From Sphingobium herbicidovorans (GTDB lineage: Bacteria; Pseudomonadota; Alphaproteobacteria; Sphingomonadales; Sphingomonadaceae), in the NCBI RefSeq assembly GCF_002080435.1, contig NZ_CP020538.1, forward strand, positions 2,289,501 through 2,353,500: a stretch of 64,000 bases of DNA. The letters run 5' to 3'. Positions 61,034 to 64,000 of the stretch are shown piece by piece. How positions within the stretch are numbered: position 1 is the first letter of the stretch; every line of letters starts with the position of its first letter. A program made the position numbers and the translations under genes. The notes under the pieces were generated by a model. That model ran no database searches. It was not told the DNA's origin and saw only the letters and a program-made list of their open reading frames with translations.

Positions 61034-62676
61034 GATTTTACACTCGTCGCTTGAATCTGTTGGGAAGGAGCAATGCCGTCATCTGGATGACTTGCAAAGC
61101 CCTTGTCGTGCGAAGGCGCGTTCGCGGGCGAAGATATCGACAGGTAATCACGCCAGAAACCCGCGCTGGAAAGCCGATTGATCGCGTCGGGATTGGACCG
61201 GCGGCGCCAGCGCAGCGTAACGATAGCTGAAAGCGCGCATGCAGAAAGGATAATGATGCTTCGCCAGCTGTGATCTCGAGCCATGCGTCCGACTAGTGCC
61301 GAATGATCCTCACCGGACCAGCTTGCCAGATGGGATGGGCCCTTGTTGAAAGCCTCCACGCCCTCCACGATGGCGCGCGCCCGAGCAAAATCGCCCCCCC
61401 TGATCGCGTTGGCGAAGCTGCCCCAGGCCGAACGCGCTAGCCGACGCCGGGAAAACAGGCCATGCGCTTCATTCAGGAACAGCATGTTGCGGCGGTCATA
61501 AAAGGCCTGCCACGGCTGAACTTTGGGTTGGAAGGGAAGGTGCCAAACCGCAACGCCGGGCCATACGATCGTCGGGAAGCCAGCACGGGACAGGCGAAAG
61601 CCGAACTCGACATCGTCGCCCCGGATGAATAGCGGCAGGGGCAGGCCGCATTGTCTGACTGCCGCGACCGGGAAGGCGAAACACCACCATCCGTTGAAAT
61701 CCGGCTTGTGATTAAGCGCCACGAAGTCGCGCCCGGCGTCGGTGGTGACATCCTCGCACCCCTCCGGTGGCGCGATATTGATGATTGCTGGCCGGCCGGG
61801 ATTGATCTGGTCCCCGCAGGTGAACAGCTTGGTTGGCGCGTGGATGTCCAACATCGCGCCGCCGATGCAATGCCGCTCCCCGGCGTAGGCAAGGATGGTG
61901 GCGATTCGGGCCAGCAGCAATGGCTGTGCCTTTATGTCATCGTCCATCAGCAGGATGTGCGTGACCTGCGGATCGTCCAGGCTTTCGATGATGCCGCGGG
62001 TGAAGCCGCCGGCTCCGCCGAAATTGGCCTGATCGATAAAGGTGAACAGCGTTTGTGACCCGCCCCTCGAGATTATCCGCTTCTCAAGGCCCGGAGGCCC
62101 TTGGTTGATCACGAACAGCCGATGCAGAAAAGCGGGCGCGGCCGAGATCTGTGCGAGATTATCGGCGAGCATCTCTTCCTGGTTGAATGTGCAGATGACG
62201 CCAGCGATCCGGACATCGCGAACACCCGGCGTGGCGGCGCTCCAGTGCAGGTTGCGAAGTCCTGCGCCTGCCGACAGGTGAAGAACGGCTATCAGATAGC
62301 TTGCATCTTCATCGCTGCCCGGCTGTTGCAAGACGATCGGAATTGCGATGGGCTGCGCCTTGCCTTCGCAATCGACCTCGGCGAGTGCCTGCTCCTCACC
62401 GGTCAGTGCATTTCTCCGCCGGATTTCGATCCGCGCCTTGCCCGTCAGCGTGGCCGTTAAGGCAATTTCGGTGAGGCTGGTGTAACGGCCCCAATAGCTT
62501 TCGGGAAAGATGTCGAACAGCCGATCGAGCCGCAAGGCTGTCGCGCTCCCGGCTTGGACCGCGCCGCTATCCAAGGTGGCGTCGGATGTCGTCTCGTAGG
62601 AAAGCTGCTCCAGCCCGTCCAGAAGGGAAAAAAGAGGAAAGGCAAAGCGGCCAGTCGAATTTGGCGATCCGGTCAT
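61018..62676 (-). CDS. GlfT2-like galactofuranosyltransferase (GT2)
   Basis: The 552-residue enzyme has an N-terminal beta-rich domain (about 1-170), the GT-A segment (VICTFNQEEMLADNLAQISA, NFGGAGGFTRGIIESLDDPQ, metal-binding MDDDIKA, WWCFAFPVAAV, FIRGDDVEFG and WHLPFQPKVQPWQAFYDRRN) and a possible membrane helix near residue 480 (SIIILSACALSAIVTLRW). It lies between glf and the export lipoprotein. Family and context indicate addition of galactofuranose. It is similar in architecture to the protein at 48190. Confidence 0.85.
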   Translation of the reverse strand: MTGSPNSTGRFAFPLFSLLDGLEQLSYETTSDATLDSGAVQAGSATALRLDRLFDIFPESYWGRYTSLTEIALTATLTGKARIEIRRRNALTGEEQALAEVDCEGKAQPIAIPIVLQQPGSDEDASYLIAVLHLSAGAGLRNLHWSAATPGVRDVRIAGVICTFNQEEMLADNLAQISAAPAFLHRLFVINQGPPGLEKRIISRGGSQTLFTFIDQANFGGAGGFTRGIIESLDDPQVTHILLMDDDIKAQPLLLARIATILAYAGERHCIGGAMLDIHAPTKLFTCGDQINPGRPAIINIAPPEGCEDVTTDAGRDFVALNHKPDFNGWWCFAFPVAAVRQCGLPLPLFIRGDDVEFGFRLSRAGFPTIVWPGVAVWHLPFQPKVQPWQAFYDRRNMLFLNEAHGLFSRRRLARSAWGSFANAIRGGDFARARAIVEGVEAFNKGPSHLASWSGEDHSALVGRMARDHSWRSIIILSACALSAIVTLRWRRRSNPDAINRLSSAGFWRDYLSISSPANAPSHDKGFASHPDDGIAPSQQIQATSVKSCDPI

Positions 62677-62701
62677 CTTGCCTCAACTCATTAAGGTGCT
62701 T

Positions 62702-63820
62702 TCAGGCTACAGCGCGCTGTTGAAGATAAGCGGCCGCGGCGTCCAGCGCCCGGTCGATGGTCACATCCATGTCGAGATACTGAAAGGTGCCGAGGCGCCC
62801 GGCGAAGGTGACATTCTTCAGCTGGGCTGCGCGTTCCTGATAGGCCTTCAGCAGGTCGACGCCACCCACCAAATTGACGGGATAATAGGGAATGTCATCC
62901 GGCCCGCAGGTGCGGCTATATTCCCGGAAAGCGACGGTCTTTTCCATCTGGTCGGCTTCCCACGGCGCGAAATGCTTGTGTTCGGCGATCCGGGTATAGG
63001 GGATATCGCTGTCGGGATAGTTCATGACGGCCGTGCCCTGATAGTCGCCGTCCGCGCGGATCATCTCGAAATCCAGCGTGCGATAGGCCAGGCGACCAAG
63101 GTCGAAGTTGAAATAGCGGTCGATCGGGCCGGAATAGAAGATATGTTCGAAATCCTCGGTCAGATCCTCAAAGCGGCAGTTGGTATGCAACTCGATCAGC
63201 GGATGGTCGAGAATTCCCTCCACAATCCGGGTGTAGCCATCCTGTGGCATGCCCTGGAACCGGTGGTTGAAATAGTTGTCGTCATAGTTGAAGCGCAAGG
63301 GCAGGCGCTTGAGTATGGAAGCGGGAAGCGCCGACGGTTCTATTTCCCATTGCTTGCGCGTATAGCCTGCGAGAAACGCCTCATACAGTTCTTCACCGAC
63401 AAATTTCATCCCCTGTTCCTCGAAGGTCTGGGGATCTTCTATGTCCATGCGCGCCTTTGCCGCAATGAAGGCGCGGGCTTCGGCGGGCGACATGGCCATG
63501 CCGAAAAACTGGTTGATGGTGTGCAGGTTGATCGGCAGGGAATAAACCTTGCCCCCCACCGTCGTCTTGACGCGGTTCACATAAGGCTTGAACTCACCGA
63601 AGCGGCGCACATAGTCCCATACCCGCTCGCTGTCCGTATGGAAGATATGCGGGCCATAGCGGTGGACCATGACACCCGATTCAGCGTCGCGTTCGGTGTG
63701 GCAATTGCCCGCGATATGGGATCGTTCATCGACGATCAGCGAAGCGATGCCAGCCTCCGCCAATTCACGGCCGATGACGGCGCCGGTGAAGCCCGCGCCA
63801 ACGATGCACACTCTGGACAA
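62702..63820 (-). CDS. glf: UDP-galactopyranose mutase
   Basis: Glf is the FAD enzyme that interconverts UDP-galactopyranose and UDP-galactofuranose, the donor for the GlfT2-like transferases. The 372-residue protein has the FAD-binding GAGFTGAVIG at 8-17, HRYGPHIFHTDSERVWDYV, NRVKTTVGGKVYSLPINLHT and later YDDNYFNHRFQGMPQDGYTR and VMNYPDSDIPYTRIAEHKHF. The TTG start at 63820 has GGAG about 9 nt upstream. It precedes the GlfT2-like gene by 25 nt in the same operon. Confidence 0.97.
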   Translation of the reverse strand: MSRVCIVGAGFTGAVIGRELAEAGIASLIVDERSHIAGNCHTERDAESGVMVHRYGPHIFHTDSERVWDYVRRFGEFKPYVNRVKTTVGGKVYSLPINLHTINQFFGMAMSPAEARAFIAAKARMDIEDPQTFEEQGMKFVGEELYEAFLAGYTRKQWEIEPSALPASILKRLPLRFNYDDNYFNHRFQGMPQDGYTRIVEGILDHPLIELHTNCRFEDLTEDFEHIFYSGPIDRYFNFDLGRLAYRTLDFEMIRADGDYQGTAVMNYPDSDIPYTRIAEHKHFAPWEADQMEKTVAFREYSRTCGPDDIPYYPVNLVGGVDLLKAYQERAAQLKNVTFAGRLGTFQYLDMDVTIDRALDAAAAYLQQRAVA

Positions 63821-63839
63821 ATTCTATTCTCCGTTCGGT

Positions 63840-64000
63840 TCAGGCCATCATTGCCTTATGCGTGGCAATGGCTTCGTCCACATCGTCGAAGCGTTCAAGC
63901 CGGCCATCGTTCATCAGATAGGCGCGGCTGCAATTCTGTTGAATATACTTCATATTGTGCGAGACGATGATCATCGCCTTGTGCGCACGTTTGACGAACA
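63840..64000 (-). CDS. Capsule ABC transporter ATP-binding protein (KpsT-like), C-terminal part (runs off the right edge)
   Basis: Only the last ~53 codons are visible. They read HKAMIIVSHNMKYIQQNCSR followed by YLMNDGRLERFDDVDEAIAT and HKAMMA, containing the switch His of an ABC ATPase (IIVSHN) and the typical KpsT/Wzt tail. It is the first visible gene of the minus-strand glycan operon, 20 nt before glf. The rest, and probably the permease, lie to the right. Confidence 0.85.
   Translation of the reverse strand, partial: FVKRAHKAMIIVSHNMKYIQQNCSRAYLMNDGRLERFDDVDEAIATHKAMMA

Noticed and set aside
1..64000. CRISPR arrays, rRNA operons and complete tRNA genes
   Set aside because: I found no regularly spaced repeats, rRNA segments or complete tRNA cloverleaf; only the tRNA-Val 3' fragment is present.

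Overview
The window looks like a chromosomal segment of a GC-rich alphaproteobacterium, most probably a Sphingomonadaceae member (Sphingobium/Sphingomonas-like). This rests on the composition and protein style of the core genes and on copies of a CTTCGACAAGCTCAG-type palindromic repeat that I associate with sphingomonads. No rRNA gene is present, so the genus is an inference.

Positions 1-32.8 kb hold a nearly continuous flagellar locus. On the minus strand are flgBCDEFGH and the start of flgI. On the plus strand are motA/motB, flgA-flgM-flgN, a lytic transglycosylase with flhA and fliA, then an activator gene followed by fliEFGHIJKLMNOPQR, flhB, an unknown gene, fliD and fliS. The flagellin gene fliC and the osmoregulated periplasmic glucan genes opgGH sit between fliA and the activator gene on the minus strand. 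The DNA shows a two-tier control. Sigma-54 -24/-12 elements precede flgB, flgG and the transglycosylase-flhA-fliA operon, with a weaker one at fliC/activator. FliA-type elements of the form TAAA-N15-GCCGTTNT precede motAB, fliL, fliD, fliC and the unknown gene at 30404, with a weaker one at flgM. The locus thus encodes its own sigma-54 activator, sigma-28 and anti-sigma-28. The hook-filament junction genes and chemotaxis genes are not in the window.

Positions 32.9-47.1 kb are housekeeping genes: argD-argF, hslO, queC-queE, lipB, a frameshifted hemF, trmL, the cytochrome bc1 operon petABC, apt and an MTA/SAH nucleosidase.

At 47313-47357 lies the 3' half of a tRNA-Val(GAC) on the minus strand, the footprint expected for a tyrosine-recombinase attachment site. 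Its orientation puts an inserted element on the higher-coordinate side. From there to the right edge is a surface-glycan locus with lower and very uneven GC. It contains two GlfT2-like galactofuranosyltransferases (one apparently frameshifted near its C-terminus), UDP-galactopyranose mutase (glf), an outer-membrane polysaccharide export lipoprotein, the end of a KpsT-like ABC transporter ATPase, a CMP-nonulosonate cytidylyltransferase, a sulfotransferase, a putative rhamnosyltransferase, an inositol-monophosphatase-family enzyme and two family 2 glycosyltransferases. One of these is destroyed by a frameshift and by an IS3-family insertion with a 4-bp target duplication.

The most unusual content is a pair of chimeric proteins in this locus. 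One (49683-51209) fuses a DUF115/GT42-like domain to a NeuB-type synthase barrel that lacks the usual SAF domain. The other (57908-59104) fuses a DUF115/GT42-like domain to an AbfB-type beta-trefoil, a fold known to bind furanosides, in a locus that also makes and transfers galactofuranose. Together they suggest an ABC-exported, galactofuranose-containing and probably nonulosonic-acid-bearing and sulfated surface polysaccharide.
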